From positions 496,001 through 560,000 of the forward strand of contig JBDWFY010000022.1 in the NCBI GenBank assembly GCA_039976075.1: DNA of 64,000 nt, written 5' to 3'. This DNA comes from JBDWFY01 sp039976075. Its GTDB lineage: Bacteria; Pseudomonadota; Alphaproteobacteria; Rhizobiales; Stappiaceae. Shown here piece after piece: positions 15,712-24,863 of the stretch. Within the stretch, counting starts at the first letter, position 1, and each line of letters begins with the position of its first letter. Under the pieces are notes generated by a model. It saw nothing but the letters and a program-made list of their open reading frames with translations. It made no database searches and was not told the DNA's origin. Both the position numbers and the translations under genes were made by a program.

Positions 15712-16701
15712 ATGACCATCAAGACACATATTTCATCCATCGCTCTTGCCGCCATGATTGCGACAGGTGCTGGTGCCGCACTCGCCGAAGGCACGGTGAC
15801 CGTTTACACGGCGGCGCCACAGAATTTCGTCGACGCACTTGTCCCGATGTATGAAGAGGCATCCGGAAATAAAGTTGAAATTATCAAGGCCGGCTCAGGT
15901 GAGCTCCTTAACCGACTGACGGCAGAATCCGAAAGCCCGGTCGCGGACGTGATTTGGAGCGTGGACGGTACCGTTATCGACTTTAACCCCGACCTCTTTT
16001 CACCCTACAGCTCAAAGCACGCAGATGCGATTGTTCCTGATCTGGCGAAAAGCGATCTATGGACGCCGTTTACGGCCGTTGTCATGGTGTTTGTGGTCAA
16101 TCCGGACAAGCTTGGCGACGTGCCGGTTCCCGCCAGTTGGGCTGACCTTGCGAAACCTGAATATGACGATCTGATCTCGTCTGCACGGGCGGATAAATCA
16201 GGGTCGGCATTCATTCAATTTGCCACCGTCTTGCAGGCATTTGGTGGCGAAGAGGCTGGTTGGGACGTCTACAAGGGAATGCTTGGCAACTTTGTGCTGT
16301 CTGACAGTTCCGGCGCGGTTCCACGGTTCGTCAATGATGGTGAACTTCCCATCGGCATCACCCTTGAAGACGCGGCATTGCGTTACAAAGAAGGGGGTGG
16401 TCCGGTCCAGATTGTGTATCCGTCCGAAGGTACAGCGCTCGCACCTGATGCGATGGCGTTGGTCAACGGGTCAGCCAACGTCGAAGAAGGTAAAAGTTTT
16501 ATCGACTTTATCCTGTCCAAAGAGGCGCAAACCGTCGTTGCTTCTTTGGGTCGGCGTCCGGTGCGGGGTGATGTTGCCTCCAATGAACTGCTGGCACCGC
16601 TCTCGGATATAACTGCCGTCGATTATGACTTTGGCTGGGCTGCAGAAAATCGCTCGCGGCTCGTCGATACCTGGGGTGAGGTCGTGCTGGATGTCCAGTA
16701 G
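15712..16701 (+). CDS. ABC transporter substrate-binding protein, Fbp/Afu type
   Basis: A 329-residue periplasmic protein with a signal peptide ending GAALA-EG. The start at 15712 has GGGAGGAACAC directly ahead; the frame is open from 15640. The fold is that of Fbp-like receptors (GTVTVYTAAPQNFVDALVP, and the hinge segment DLLSP-like DDLISSARADKSGSA). The paired Tyr iron ligands of ferric-binding proteins (a YY near the C-lobe) are not seen. AfuA proteins, once taken for iron receptors but shown to bind sugar phosphates, share this family. With SIS and kinase genes downstream, a sugar phosphate or amino sugar ligand is more likely than iron. Confidence 0.88.
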   Translation: MTIKTHISSIALAAMIATGAGAALAEGTVTVYTAAPQNFVDALVPMYEEASGNKVEIIKAGSGELLNRLTAESESPVADVIWSVDGTVIDFNPDLFSPYSSKHADAIVPDLAKSDLWTPFTAVVMVFVVNPDKLGDVPVPASWADLAKPEYDDLISSARADKSGSAFIQFATVLQAFGGEEAGWDVYKGMLGNFVLSDSSGAVPRFVNDGELPIGITLEDAALRYKEGGGPVQIVYPSEGTALAPDAMALVNGSANVEEGKSFIDFILSKEAQTVVASLGRRPVRGDVASNELLAPLSDITAVDYDFGWAAENRSRLVDTWGEVVLDVQ

Positions 16702-16778
16702 CATCTGACAAAAATTGCGTGCGGCTTTGTCTCTCCCGGCCGCACGCAATACCCAAGTTTAAATTCAAAGGTTCGATC

Positions 16779-17858
16779 ATGGCCTCCGTTCAAATCTCCG
16801 GGCTGAGAAAGCTCTATGGCGACGTTGTTGCGCTCTCAGATATCAATATCTCCATTGAATCCGGCGCTTTCTTTACTTTGCTGGGCCCAAGCGGTTGCGG
16901 CAAAACCACGTTGCTTCGGACGATTGCGGGGTTTCATTTTCAAAATGCAGGTACGATTTCGATTAACGGGGCATCGATTGAAAAGGCCGCCGCGCATAAA
17001 CGCGATGTCGGAATGGTGTTTCAGGACTATGCCGTTTTTCCGCATCTGAGTGTTGCAGACAACGTTGCCTTTGGACTGAAGCAGCGGAAACTGACCCGCG
17101 AAGAAATCGGCAGCCGTGTCGCCAAGGCCTTGCGTATAGTTCAACTCGAACTCTTCGCCGAACGCATGCCGCATGAATTGTCCGGTGGTCAGCAACAGCG
17201 TGTCGGTCTGGCCCGTGCCATAGTGATCAATCCGGCCGTTTTGCTGATGGATGAGCCCCTGTCGAACCTTGATGCAAAGCTGCGCGTCGACCTGCGTGCT
17301 GAATTACGTAACATCCAAAAGAACATGGGAACGACAACGGTCTATGTCACCCACGATCAGGAAGAAGCCCTGGCGATGTCCGATGTTGTGTGCGTTATGT
17401 TTGATGGCGTCATCCAGCAAGCCGCTTCGCCGGTAGAAATCTACAAGCGACCCGCCAATCGGTTCGTTGCTGATTTTGTCGGTGGCAACAACTTTCTGCA
17501 AACGTCATCCAACAAGGGCGATGTATCTCTTGCAGCGGGTGGCGCGGCTGTCGGATCCGTTGACGCTGACCGTGCTGTCCTGGCTGCCGTTCGCCCTGAA
17601 GACGTGGCCGTGCATGTCGAAAACGCGCCCGTGGGTCCTAATCGAATTGAAGTTCCGGTGACGATCGATCAGATAAGCTTCATCGGGCGCGAAATGGAGG
17701 TCCACGGGCGAACCTCTACGGGGGAACTTCTCAAAGCTGCGTCCCGGCCGGACGAAATAGTGCTCGGGCAGGGAGAGGGCAGCGCAGCAGTATTTACGTT
17801 CGATAAAGACAACGTATCACTTTTTGAAGATCATGAAACCGGGCAGAGATTGTCATGA
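16779..17858 (+). CDS. ABC transporter ATP-binding protein, Fbp/Afu/Pot type
   Basis: A 359-residue ATPase starting MASVQISGLRK. Walker A (GPSGCGKTT), the Q-loop region (MVFQDYAVFPHL), the signature LSGGQQQR, Walker B with LLMDEPLSNLD and the H-loop (VYVTHDQEEAL) are all intact. A C-terminal TOBE-like domain follows (from about residue 240; RPEDVAVHV). The ATG at 16779 is chosen over an upstream frame at 16719. The last four bases overlap the permease start (ATGA), so the two are translationally coupled. It powers the importer formed with the binding protein and the fused permease. Confidence 0.95.
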   Translation: MASVQISGLRKLYGDVVALSDINISIESGAFFTLLGPSGCGKTTLLRTIAGFHFQNAGTISINGASIEKAAAHKRDVGMVFQDYAVFPHLSVADNVAFGLKQRKLTREEIGSRVAKALRIVQLELFAERMPHELSGGQQQRVGLARAIVINPAVLLMDEPLSNLDAKLRVDLRAELRNIQKNMGTTTVYVTHDQEEALAMSDVVCVMFDGVIQQAASPVEIYKRPANRFVADFVGGNNFLQTSSNKGDVSLAAGGAAVGSVDADRAVLAAVRPEDVAVHVENAPVGPNRIEVPVTIDQISFIGREMEVHGRTSTGELLKAASRPDEIVLGQGEGSAAVFTFDKDNVSLFEDHETGQRLS

Positions 17859-19534
17859 GAGCGCCGGGCGCGAACATGGGCATTCTTGGCGGATTTCGAC
17901 CGAGCTTCTGGTCCGTCGTTACCGTCTTGGTGGTGCTGGTTCTTTTTACCCTATTGATACTGCCAATATTCAGCGTATTCGTCGTGAGCTTTTTCGATGG
18001 CAAGACAGGCGAGTTTACCTTGAACAACTATGTTCAGGTGTTCACACGGAACTATTATCTGAAAGGTCTGCAAAACACGCTGTTCGTCGGCAGTTTGGGA
18101 ACCTTGGGCGCCTGTTTGATCGGTGTGCCACTTGCCTTTTTCACAACGCGGTTTCGCATTCGCGGTCAAGCTGTCATCTCGACGCTTGCAATTCTGGTGC
18201 TTGTCGCCCCACCGTTTATTGGCGCCTACGCCTGGATCATGATGCTGGGATCGAATGGTTTTATCACCAACTTCTTTGCAAATGTCGGCATCTCTATTCC
18301 GACAATTTATGGCGCCCATGGGATAATCTTGGTCTTCACGTTGAAGTTCTTTCCTTTCGTTTTTCTGATGACGCAGACGGCACTGAAATCGATCAATAAG
18401 TCGTTCGAGGATGCCGCAGAAAATCTTGGTTGCAACGCACTTCAAAGGTTCTTCAAGATTACGTTGCCGCTGGTATTTCCGGCTGTTAGCACCGGGGCGA
18501 TCATTTGTTTCGTTTTGTCGATCGCTGATTTTGGTACTCCCGCGATACTTGGTCGGGGGGTCCGGACTCTTTCGACAATCGCCTATTCCGCCTACACATC
18601 AGAACTGGGCGGAACGCCGACAATGGCGGTCACAATTTCATTGGTCATGATGGCGATTTCAATGTTGGCGCTGTTAGCGCAACGTCGAATCCTGTCGAAA
18701 CGCCGTTATGCCAGTGCAATGACCAATCGCCCGGTGGTCTATCAATTGACCGGTCTGCGCAACATGCTTGCACACGGCTATTGTTACGCTGTTGTTTCGA
18801 TTGCGATGCTGCCGACGGCGGTTGTAATCTACACTTCATTTCTTGAAACAAACGGGCCGGTATTTACTGGCAAATACGGCTTTTCCAGCTACGCCCGGGT
18901 GATATCGGATGCACCGGAAGCAATTGTCAACAGCTTTACCTTTGCGCTGAGTGCGGTCTGTCTGATAGCCATATTTTCGGGGCTGATCTCCTACTTGATC
19001 GTTCGGCGCGATACGGCAGTGTCCGGGATGATCGACCTTCTTATGATGGTTCCCTATCTCGTCCCCGGCGTGGTGATGGCGATCGGGTTCGTCACAACGT
19101 TCCGAACCGGTCTTTTCGACCTGGCAGGCACGTCAATTATCATCATCATGGTCTACTTCATCAGACGGTTGCCCTATGGTGTCCGATCGACCACCAACAG
19201 TATGCGCCAAGTTAAACCCTCGATCGAAGAGGCTGCGATCAATCTGGGTGCGTCCCCACTGCGTGCATTCATGACGGTGACTGTGCCATTGATCCTGCCA
19301 GGGCTGATTGTCGGGTCATTGATGAGCTTTATCACGGCAATCAATGAACTGTCCTCGACTCTGATCCTTTATACGTCCGGCACGGTCACGATGCCGGTCA
19401 AGATATACATTTCCGTTCTGGATGGGGAATTTGGGCTTGCTGCGGCTCTGTCTACCATCTTGTTGGTTTGCACCGGACTCTGTGTCTACACGGTTTTTCT
19501 ACTGGCCGATGACCGAGAATCTTCCTTTGTATAA
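17855..19534 (+). CDS. ABC transporter permease, double-domain Fbp/Afu type
   Basis: A 559-residue membrane protein made of two homologous permease halves, each with about six transmembrane segments and an EAA loop: EDAAENLGCNALQRFFKITL near residue 187 and EEAAINLGASPLRAFMTVTV near residue 460. This fused layout is typical of FbpB/AfuB. It overlaps the ATPase gene by four bases. Together with 15712 and 16779 it makes a complete importer of the ferric/sugar-phosphate/phosphonate class. Confidence 0.93.
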   Translation: MRAPGANMGILGGFRPSFWSVVTVLVVLVLFTLLILPIFSVFVVSFFDGKTGEFTLNNYVQVFTRNYYLKGLQNTLFVGSLGTLGACLIGVPLAFFTTRFRIRGQAVISTLAILVLVAPPFIGAYAWIMMLGSNGFITNFFANVGISIPTIYGAHGIILVFTLKFFPFVFLMTQTALKSINKSFEDAAENLGCNALQRFFKITLPLVFPAVSTGAIICFVLSIADFGTPAILGRGVRTLSTIAYSAYTSELGGTPTMAVTISLVMMAISMLALLAQRRILSKRRYASAMTNRPVVYQLTGLRNMLAHGYCYAVVSIAMLPTAVVIYTSFLETNGPVFTGKYGFSSYARVISDAPEAIVNSFTFALSAVCLIAIFSGLISYLIVRRDTAVSGMIDLLMMVPYLVPGVVMAIGFVTTFRTGLFDLAGTSIIIIMVYFIRRLPYGVRSTTNSMRQVKPSIEEAAINLGASPLRAFMTVTVPLILPGLIVGSLMSFITAINELSSTLILYTSGTVTMPVKIYISVLDGEFGLAAALSTILLVCTGLCVYTVFLLADDRESSFV

Positions 19535-19547
19535 AAATGGTTCCCAA

Positions 19548-20519
19548 ATGTTGATCGAGACCTATTCTCATCCCAAAAGTCGTGATTTCTCGATCCCAAA
19601 TGAGGATACAGTCCTGCTTTTGCCAGGGATTGCCGGAATATTCGACGGTGCAACGGATGCACTGGGGCGTATGATTGGCGACCTGAGCCCGGGTCGTCTC
19701 GCGTCCGAAACCATTGCAAATGAATGCGGCAGGCTTTTTGCTGATGAGACGAACCTGAAAATACCGATGCCGGACTTGATGCAACATCTGTCAAATGTCT
19801 TGGAGAAAAAAACCGGTAAATTTGGGTATCACGGTCGGCCAGCCACGACACTGGCCTTGGTTCTGCATTCCAGCGATGTTTTTCGTTTCATCGTCAATGG
19901 TGATAGTGGCATTCGGATTAACGAGAAGCAGGTTCTAAGGCATAGCAAGCGTATTGATGATGTTGCAGCGGCAGCAAGAATTGCGCTTTTTAACTTGAAA
20001 GCGGAACAACGCGAAAATCCTGATCAGGCAGAACTGGAAACGCGGAAGGTTATTTTCCTTGGTCTTTCGGAAAGTTTGGCAAATGACATGATCAGTAAAT
20101 GCGATGCGGATCAGGTTGTTGCCGACACGATTTCCAGTTGCACGGAGTTTGCACCTCCAGGAGAGATCGAAGTATTTCTTCTGAAGGGCATTCAACATCA
20201 ATATTTGTTTGCCAACAGCACTGATAGAGTTCTGGGATATTCTATACTGAACGGATCGAATCCGATGATGCGCGACGTGATTGATATTACAATGCCCGCC
20301 AGGGAAATTGACACGATTGAGGTGTTTTCGGATGGATATTTTGAGATGGGTCCACACGCTGCGATTGACAGCTGGGAGGACGCATTTGCTGAGGTCGAAA
20401 GAACCGATTTTCACAAGATTGAGGCGTTTCCAAACGTAAAGGGATCGATGTCGTCAGAATTCGCCGATGATCGTTCCGTCATTACCATGAGGCGCAGCGA
20501 GTCTGACTATACCGATTAG
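19548..20519 (+). CDS. PP2C-like (PPM) phosphatase domain protein
   Basis: A protein of about 323 residues beginning 13 bases after the permease stop. Elements of PPM/PP2C phosphatases appear in order: an Asp-Gly metal site in GIFDGATDALG, ASETIANE after it, the FRFIVNGDSGIRI strand pair, FSDGYFEMG and a C-terminal FADDRSVITM. All the expected metal-binding Asp residues therefore seem present. It has no signal peptide or membrane segment, so it should be cytoplasmic. A protein phosphatase-like enzyme between an importer and sugar enzymes is unusual; it may regulate an operon protein or act on a small phosphorylated substrate. An in-frame ATG at 19509 would overlap the permease. Confidence 0.72.
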   Translation: MLIETYSHPKSRDFSIPNEDTVLLLPGIAGIFDGATDALGRMIGDLSPGRLASETIANECGRLFADETNLKIPMPDLMQHLSNVLEKKTGKFGYHGRPATTLALVLHSSDVFRFIVNGDSGIRINEKQVLRHSKRIDDVAAAARIALFNLKAEQRENPDQAELETRKVIFLGLSESLANDMISKCDADQVVADTISSCTEFAPPGEIEVFLLKGIQHQYLFANSTDRVLGYSILNGSNPMMRDVIDITMPAREIDTIEVFSDGYFEMGPHAAIDSWEDAFAEVERTDFHKIEAFPNVKGSMSSEFADDRSVITMRRSESDYTD

Positions 20520-20539
20520 CCGAACAAATGTGACTTCGG

Positions 20540-21679
20540 ATGAGAATGCAGAAGCTGGAACGTGACTTTATGAAAGTGACCGGACGAGAAATGGCCATTG
20601 ACAACGCGACAAGCCAGGAGATTTTCAGGCAACCTGATATCTGGCGTGATTGGACTGGTGATCTCGTTGCGATCTCGGATGAAATCCGTCGTTGGATCAA
20701 AAACAGAAGACCTGACGTCATTTGGCTGTGCGGTGCAGGCACTTCGGCCTTCATAGGTGACTCTTTGGCTGTCGGGTTGGATGGAAAGATCGACAGTATT
20801 CCCCTGCGAGCCATCCCCTCTACAGACTTGGTGGCACGGCCTTTCGATTACTTCAAACGGGGGCTTCATCCGCTTGTCGTGTCTTTTGGGCGAAGTGGCA
20901 ACAGCTCTGAATCTGTCGGCACACTGGAGCTGATTGATCGTCTTTTGCCGACTGCCGATCGATTGAATATTACGTGTAACAATACCAGCATCCTTGCAAA
21001 TCGTGCGCCTGTTGGACCGGGGGAGGGACGCGTTGTTATCCTGCCTGAAGCCTGCCACGATGTCGGTTTTGCCATGACGTCAAGTTACACGACGATGATG
21101 CTAACGGCTCTGGCGATTTTCGATGATGTGCCGTCGACCGGAATTATCGCCAATTTGGAAACATTGGCGAATTCTGCGGCTGACTTTCTGAATACGGACT
21201 TCTCGTCGGGGGTACCCCATCGTGTGGTATTTCTGGGGTCCGGGCCGTTTAAAGGAACATCACGCGAATCCGCACTGAAGGTTCTGGAACTCACCGGCGG
21301 GAAAGTTGTTACAGCTTGGGATAGCACATTGGGATTCCGTCACGGCCCCAAAGCCATTGTCGATGATGATACCGCGGTGTTTGTCTATCTTTCGAACGAA
21401 TGTCCGACCCGAAAGTATGATCAGGACATGGTAGCGGAAATCCGCCAACAATTTCCCGGAGTTGTCGTCAAGACGGTTGGTGCCGCACGCGCCGATAGCG
21501 ATCAGCCGGATATTCAGCTTGACGGTTGCGACAGCGATATTTGGAACGCCGCGCTTTATGTCGTCCTGGCGCAGCGTTTGGCAGTTGCCTGGTCACAAGC
21601 GCTGGGCCTCAATGTCGATGATCCCTTTCACGGGAAAAATTTGACCCGTGTGGTGTCTCATGTCCGACTACACACGTGA
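20540..21679 (+). CDS. SIS domain sugar isomerase/deaminase, AgaS-like
   Basis: A 379-residue protein with two SIS domains. The first has WLCGAGTSAFIGDSLAVGL and SFGRSGNSSESVGTLEL; the second has FLGSGPFKGTSRESALKVLE and DSTLGFRHGPKAIV. Length and motifs fit AgaS-type galactosamine-6-phosphate deaminase/isomerases (about 384 residues in E. coli) better than GlmS or NagB. It would convert an amino-sugar phosphate into a keto-sugar phosphate plus ammonia. In-frame starts at 20546 and 20570 are also possible. The gene sits between the PP2C-like gene and a ROK kinase, a coherent catabolic operon. Confidence 0.88.
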   Translation: MRMQKLERDFMKVTGREMAIDNATSQEIFRQPDIWRDWTGDLVAISDEIRRWIKNRRPDVIWLCGAGTSAFIGDSLAVGLDGKIDSIPLRAIPSTDLVARPFDYFKRGLHPLVVSFGRSGNSSESVGTLELIDRLLPTADRLNITCNNTSILANRAPVGPGEGRVVILPEACHDVGFAMTSSYTTMMLTALAIFDDVPSTGIIANLETLANSAADFLNTDFSSGVPHRVVFLGSGPFKGTSRESALKVLELTGGKVVTAWDSTLGFRHGPKAIVDDDTAVFVYLSNECPTRKYDQDMVAEIRQQFPGVVVKTVGAARADSDQPDIQLDGCDSDIWNAALYVVLAQRLAVAWSQALGLNVDDPFHGKNLTRVVSHVRLHT

Positions 21680-21689
21680 ATCGGGCACG

Positions 21690-22595
21690 ATGACTTATGG
21701 GGGCATCGATCTGGGTGGAACCAAGATCGATGCGGCACTCTTTGACAATCGGTTTACTCGTTTAACATCGCGACGCATTGCAACGCCGCGTGACAGCTAT
21801 GCCGGTTTACTGAATGCGATCGTTGCCCAGGTTGAGTGGATTCGGGAAACCGCCAACGGTCCGATCCCTGTCGGACTGGGTTGTCCAGGTTTTGCTGAAC
21901 CCTCTACCGGACTGGCGCGGACATCGAACTTGCCGGCAAACGGTAGACCATTAAAAAATGACCTCGCAGGGCTTGTCGACGATCTTGTGTTTGGACAAGA
22001 CATGCAATGTTTTGCGTTGTCCGAGGCAACTGGTGGTGCAGGATCCGCTTATACAGGTGTATTCGGACTGATAATTGGCACCGGTTTTGGCGGCGCCTAT
22101 TGTCATGATGGACAGATCATCAGCGGCGGCAATGGAATGCCCTGCGAAGTTGGTCACATTCCGCTCTCCGCCCATGTCTGTAATCGCCATGACTTGCCGC
22201 TTCGTCCTTGCGGCTGCGGATTGATCGGCTGTCTTGAAACCTACGCTTCCGGGCCGGGAATGTCGGCACTTGCCGAACATTTCACCGGAAAGCCCACACC
22301 GCCGCCGATAATTGCGAAACGGGCAGCTGCAGGTGAGGACATGTTTGAACATATCATGCAGGTCTGGTCCGAAATCGTCGCGGAAGCATTGCACGTTGTT
22401 CAGTTAACTCTGGATCCCGATTGTCTTGTTATTGGGGGCGGTGTGTCTCATATCTCTGGATTGCCGACACGTTTGGCCGACGCATTTGAGAGGTCCAAAC
22501 TACCTGGCTGCCGCAGTCCTGAAATCAAACTCGCAAAATTTGGTGACAGCAGCGGCACGAGAGGCGCTGCGATGATCATCCAGCGAGAAAACTGA
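21690..22595 (+). CDS. ROK family sugar kinase
   Basis: A 301-residue kinase starting MTYGGIDLGGTKIDAALFD, with the ATP phosphate motif DLGGTK near the N-terminus. The ROK zinc motif is complete (His of GHIPLS, then CGCGLIGCLET), and a catalytic Asp sits in VFGQDMQCFAL. Length matches N-acetylglucosamine, fructose and mannose kinases of the family (about 302). A start at 21660 would overlap the SIS gene by 20 bases; 21690 places the phosphate motif where the family has it. It probably phosphorylates the imported amino sugar ahead of the AgaS-like enzyme. Confidence 0.92.
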   Translation: MTYGGIDLGGTKIDAALFDNRFTRLTSRRIATPRDSYAGLLNAIVAQVEWIRETANGPIPVGLGCPGFAEPSTGLARTSNLPANGRPLKNDLAGLVDDLVFGQDMQCFALSEATGGAGSAYTGVFGLIIGTGFGGAYCHDGQIISGGNGMPCEVGHIPLSAHVCNRHDLPLRPCGCGLIGCLETYASGPGMSALAEHFTGKPTPPPIIAKRAAAGEDMFEHIMQVWSEIVAEALHVVQLTLDPDCLVIGGGVSHISGLPTRLADAFERSKLPGCRSPEIKLAKFGDSSGTRGAAMIIQREN

Positions 22596-22627
22596 AAATT
22601 CTGAATTGAACCAAGTCATTGAAAAAT

Positions 22628-22704
22628 TGGTAGCGGAGGAGAGACTTGAACTCCCGACACGCGGATTATGATTCCGCTGCTCTAACCAGCTGAGCTACTC
22701 CGCC
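22628..22704 (-). tRNA. tRNA-Met(CAU), elongator type
   Basis: On the minus strand a full cloverleaf is readable: acceptor arm GGCGGAG pairing with CTCCGCT (one G-U), D-arm AGCTCAGCTGGTTAGAGC, anticodon arm GCGGA-ATCATAA-TCCGC with anticodon CAT, and T-arm with GTTCAAGTC. The 3' CCA is encoded. The body matches alphaproteobacterial elongator tRNA-Met as I remember it; the lysidine-modified tRNA-Ile(CAU) is the alternative. Confidence 0.93.
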
Positions 22705-22897
22705 ACAGGGGTGACAGGCCAGCCGTCACCGGAAGTGAGGCTGCATATAATGAGCCAAAGGCAGTGCTGTCAAGTCATGGAAAACGCTTCTTTTAAAATG
22801 CACAACATTCCGTTCTGATTCGATCATCAAGATCGATATTTCCACGCCTGAGTTACGGGAGACATGGTGTAATACCACATGGAGTGCTGTTCGGTTC

Positions 22898-23638
22898 TTA
22901 TGACCGCCGGAAATCCAGTAACGTGAACAATCCGGCAGGCGCCAGCGTTTCCTCATGCTCAAGAATGAGGCCATGGTTGTCTGTAAGCTGCTCGCGTTTA
23001 AAATCCGGGTGCCAACCAAGCCGTTTTGCAAAACCGGACAGTTGGCGCTCCACAGAGGCGCGGATGCCCTTTTCTGCAGCCAGATGGCTGACGATAATTA
23101 TCCGACCGCCGGGTTTGACCACCCGAACCAGTTCGCGCATGACTTTTGGAGCGTCCGGGACGACCGTCATGACGTACATAGCAACGGCGACTTCAAATGA
23201 GTGATCGGGAAACGCGAGGGATCCGGCATCCATCTTCGACAGCCCCGTCACGTTTTTGAGTTTTTTCGACTGAACGCGTTTTTTGGCCCGGGTGAGCATT
23301 TCGGCTGAAAGGTCAATTCCGGTTACGGTGAGATCGGTCCGGTAGTCGGGTAATGATAATCCGGTTCCAACGCCGACTTCCAGAATGCTGCCGGAAAGTC
23401 GGTTGATGCGTTTGACGGCTGCACGTCGGCCCCAACCGACTGACGTATCGAAAAACAAATCGTAAACCGGCGCCCAGCCTGCATAGGCAGCTTGCACGGA
23501 TTTTTTATCAAGTCGCTTTTTTGCGGAGCCGGATCGGTTTGACGGACCAGATCGACGAAATTGAACTTTTTCTGCAACACGCTCAAACAGTGGTGCTGTT
23601 AGATGGCGCGCAATGACGCGGGTGCGCTTATCAGCCAT
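22898..23638 (-). CDS. Class I SAM-dependent methyltransferase, PmtA-like
   Basis: A 246-residue cytoplasmic methyltransferase. Motif I is EVGVGTGLSLP (about residue 87), with an acidic SAM ribose contact in VTGIDLSAEML and a later PGGRIIIVSHL strand. The lead-in AYAGWAPVYDLFFDTSVGWG is typical of the Rhodobacter-type phosphatidylethanolamine N-methyltransferases and related ubiquinone/menaquinone methyltransferases. It could therefore make phosphatidylcholine, but its basic N-terminal tail of about 50 residues is unusual. It lies 31 bases after mnmA on the same strand and may be cotranscribed with it. Confidence 0.85.
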   Translation of the reverse strand: MADKRTRVIARHLTAPLFERVAEKVQFRRSGPSNRSGSAKKRLDKKSVQAAYAGWAPVYDLFFDTSVGWGRRAAVKRINRLSGSILEVGVGTGLSLPDYRTDLTVTGIDLSAEMLTRAKKRVQSKKLKNVTGLSKMDAGSLAFPDHSFEVAVAMYVMTVVPDAPKVMRELVRVVKPGGRIIIVSHLAAEKGIRASVERQLSGFAKRLGWHPDFKREQLTDNHGLILEHEETLAPAGLFTLLDFRRS

Positions 23639-23669
23639 CGGGACTTACCTCCTGCTTGGATACAAGTCT

Positions 23670-24863
23670 TCAAACCCGGGTTGGAGTGAGGACTTCTTCT
23701 TTCAATCTGTGCAAAGCAGCCTCCGCTTCCTGACCGCGTTCTGTCCGATCAATCCAGCCGCCCCCGAAAACGCGGGCGCCAGCACCATTCTGATCATAAA
23801 AAACGCAGGCCTGACCCGGAGCCACGCCATGTTCACCGTCTGTGAGATCGACATAGACTCCCTTTGTGTCGGCAAAAAGGGTGGCTGGAACAGGTGGCCG
23901 GGTCGATCGGACCTTGGCAACGATTTCCAATCCATCCGCTGGTAAAGACGCAAGATCGTCCGGACCGATCCAGTTGACATCGCGCAAATGCAGGCGCCGG
24001 GTAAGCAGTGTTTCCTTCGGACCAACAATCACACGCCTTGAACCGGCATCCAGGTGAACAACGTAAAGCGGTTCGTTGGCGGCAATACCGATGCCACGAC
24101 GCTGACCGATTGTGTAGTGTATGATCCCCTCGTGCTGACCAAGCACACGTCCGTCCACATGAACGATGTCGCCGGCTTCTGCCGCATCGGGCTTGAGACG
24201 CTGAATGATGTCGGCGTATTTGCCCTGAGGGACGAAACAAATATCCTGACTGTCATGTTTTTCAGAAATGTGCAGACCAAGTTCCCGAGCGATTTCACGG
24301 GTTTCCGGTTTGGTCAGACTGCCAAGGGGAAAGCGCAGGAAATCCATCTGCTCCTGTGTGGTCGCAAACAGGAAGTAGCTTTGATCGCGATCAAGATCGA
24401 TCGGACGATACATGCCGCGTTTTCCTGCTTCCGATGCCGAGCGAATATAGTGTCCGGTTGCAAGAACGTCTGCGCCGAGCGTTTTTGCGGTTTCAAGCAG
24501 ATCGTGAAATTTAACTGTCTGGTTACAGGCAACGCATGGAATGGGCGTCTCGCCGGCGATGTAGCTATCGGCGAAGCGGTCGATCACCTTTTCCTTAAAG
24601 CGGTCTTCGTAGTCCAGAACATAATGAGGAATGCCAAGACGTTCCGCAACGGCTCGGGCATCATGGATATCCTGGCCGGCACAGCAGGCACCTTTCCTGT
24701 GAACCGCTGCGCCGTGATCGTAAAGCTGGAGAGTGACGCCGACAACATCATAGCCTTCGCGCTTCATCAAACCGGCAACCACGGAGGAATCCACGCCGCC
24801 GGACATGGCCACAACGACGCGTGTATCTTCCGGCTTGCCCGGCAGGTCGAGGCTGTTCAACAT
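23670..24863 (-). CDS. mnmA: tRNA-specific 2-thiouridylase MnmA
   Basis: A 397-residue enzyme that puts the 2-thio group on U34 of tRNA-Lys, tRNA-Glu and tRNA-Gln. The PP-loop is AMSGGVDSSVVAGL near residue 20. The two catalytic cysteines lie in IPCVACNQTVKF and DSQDICFVPQGK. The start at 24863 gives MLNSLDLPGKPEDTRVVVA, an N-terminus slightly longer than in E. coli, as is common in alphaproteobacteria. No sign of decay. The methyltransferase gene follows closely on the same strand. Confidence 0.97.
   Translation of the reverse strand: MLNSLDLPGKPEDTRVVVAMSGGVDSSVVAGLMKREGYDVVGVTLQLYDHGAAVHRKGACCAGQDIHDARAVAERLGIPHYVLDYEDRFKEKVIDRFADSYIAGETPIPCVACNQTVKFHDLLETAKTLGADVLATGHYIRSASEAGKRGMYRPIDLDRDQSYFLFATTQEQMDFLRFPLGSLTKPETREIARELGLHISEKHDSQDICFVPQGKYADIIQRLKPDAAEAGDIVHVDGRVLGQHEGIIHYTIGQRRGIGIAANEPLYVVHLDAGSRRVIVGPKETLLTRRLHLRDVNWIGPDDLASLPADGLEIVAKVRSTRPPVPATLFADTKGVYVDLTDGEHGVAPGQACVFYDQNGAGARVFGGGWIDRTERGQEAEAALHRLKEEVLTPTRV

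Noticed and set aside
15712..19534. Ferric iron ABC importer
   Set aside because: The family is shared with iron transporters, but the paired Tyr ligands are not seen and the neighbours are sugar genes, so an iron role is not favoured.
22628..22704. Integration site at the tRNA gene
   Set aside because: No integrase and no duplicated tRNA end is seen on either side, and housekeeping genes follow.
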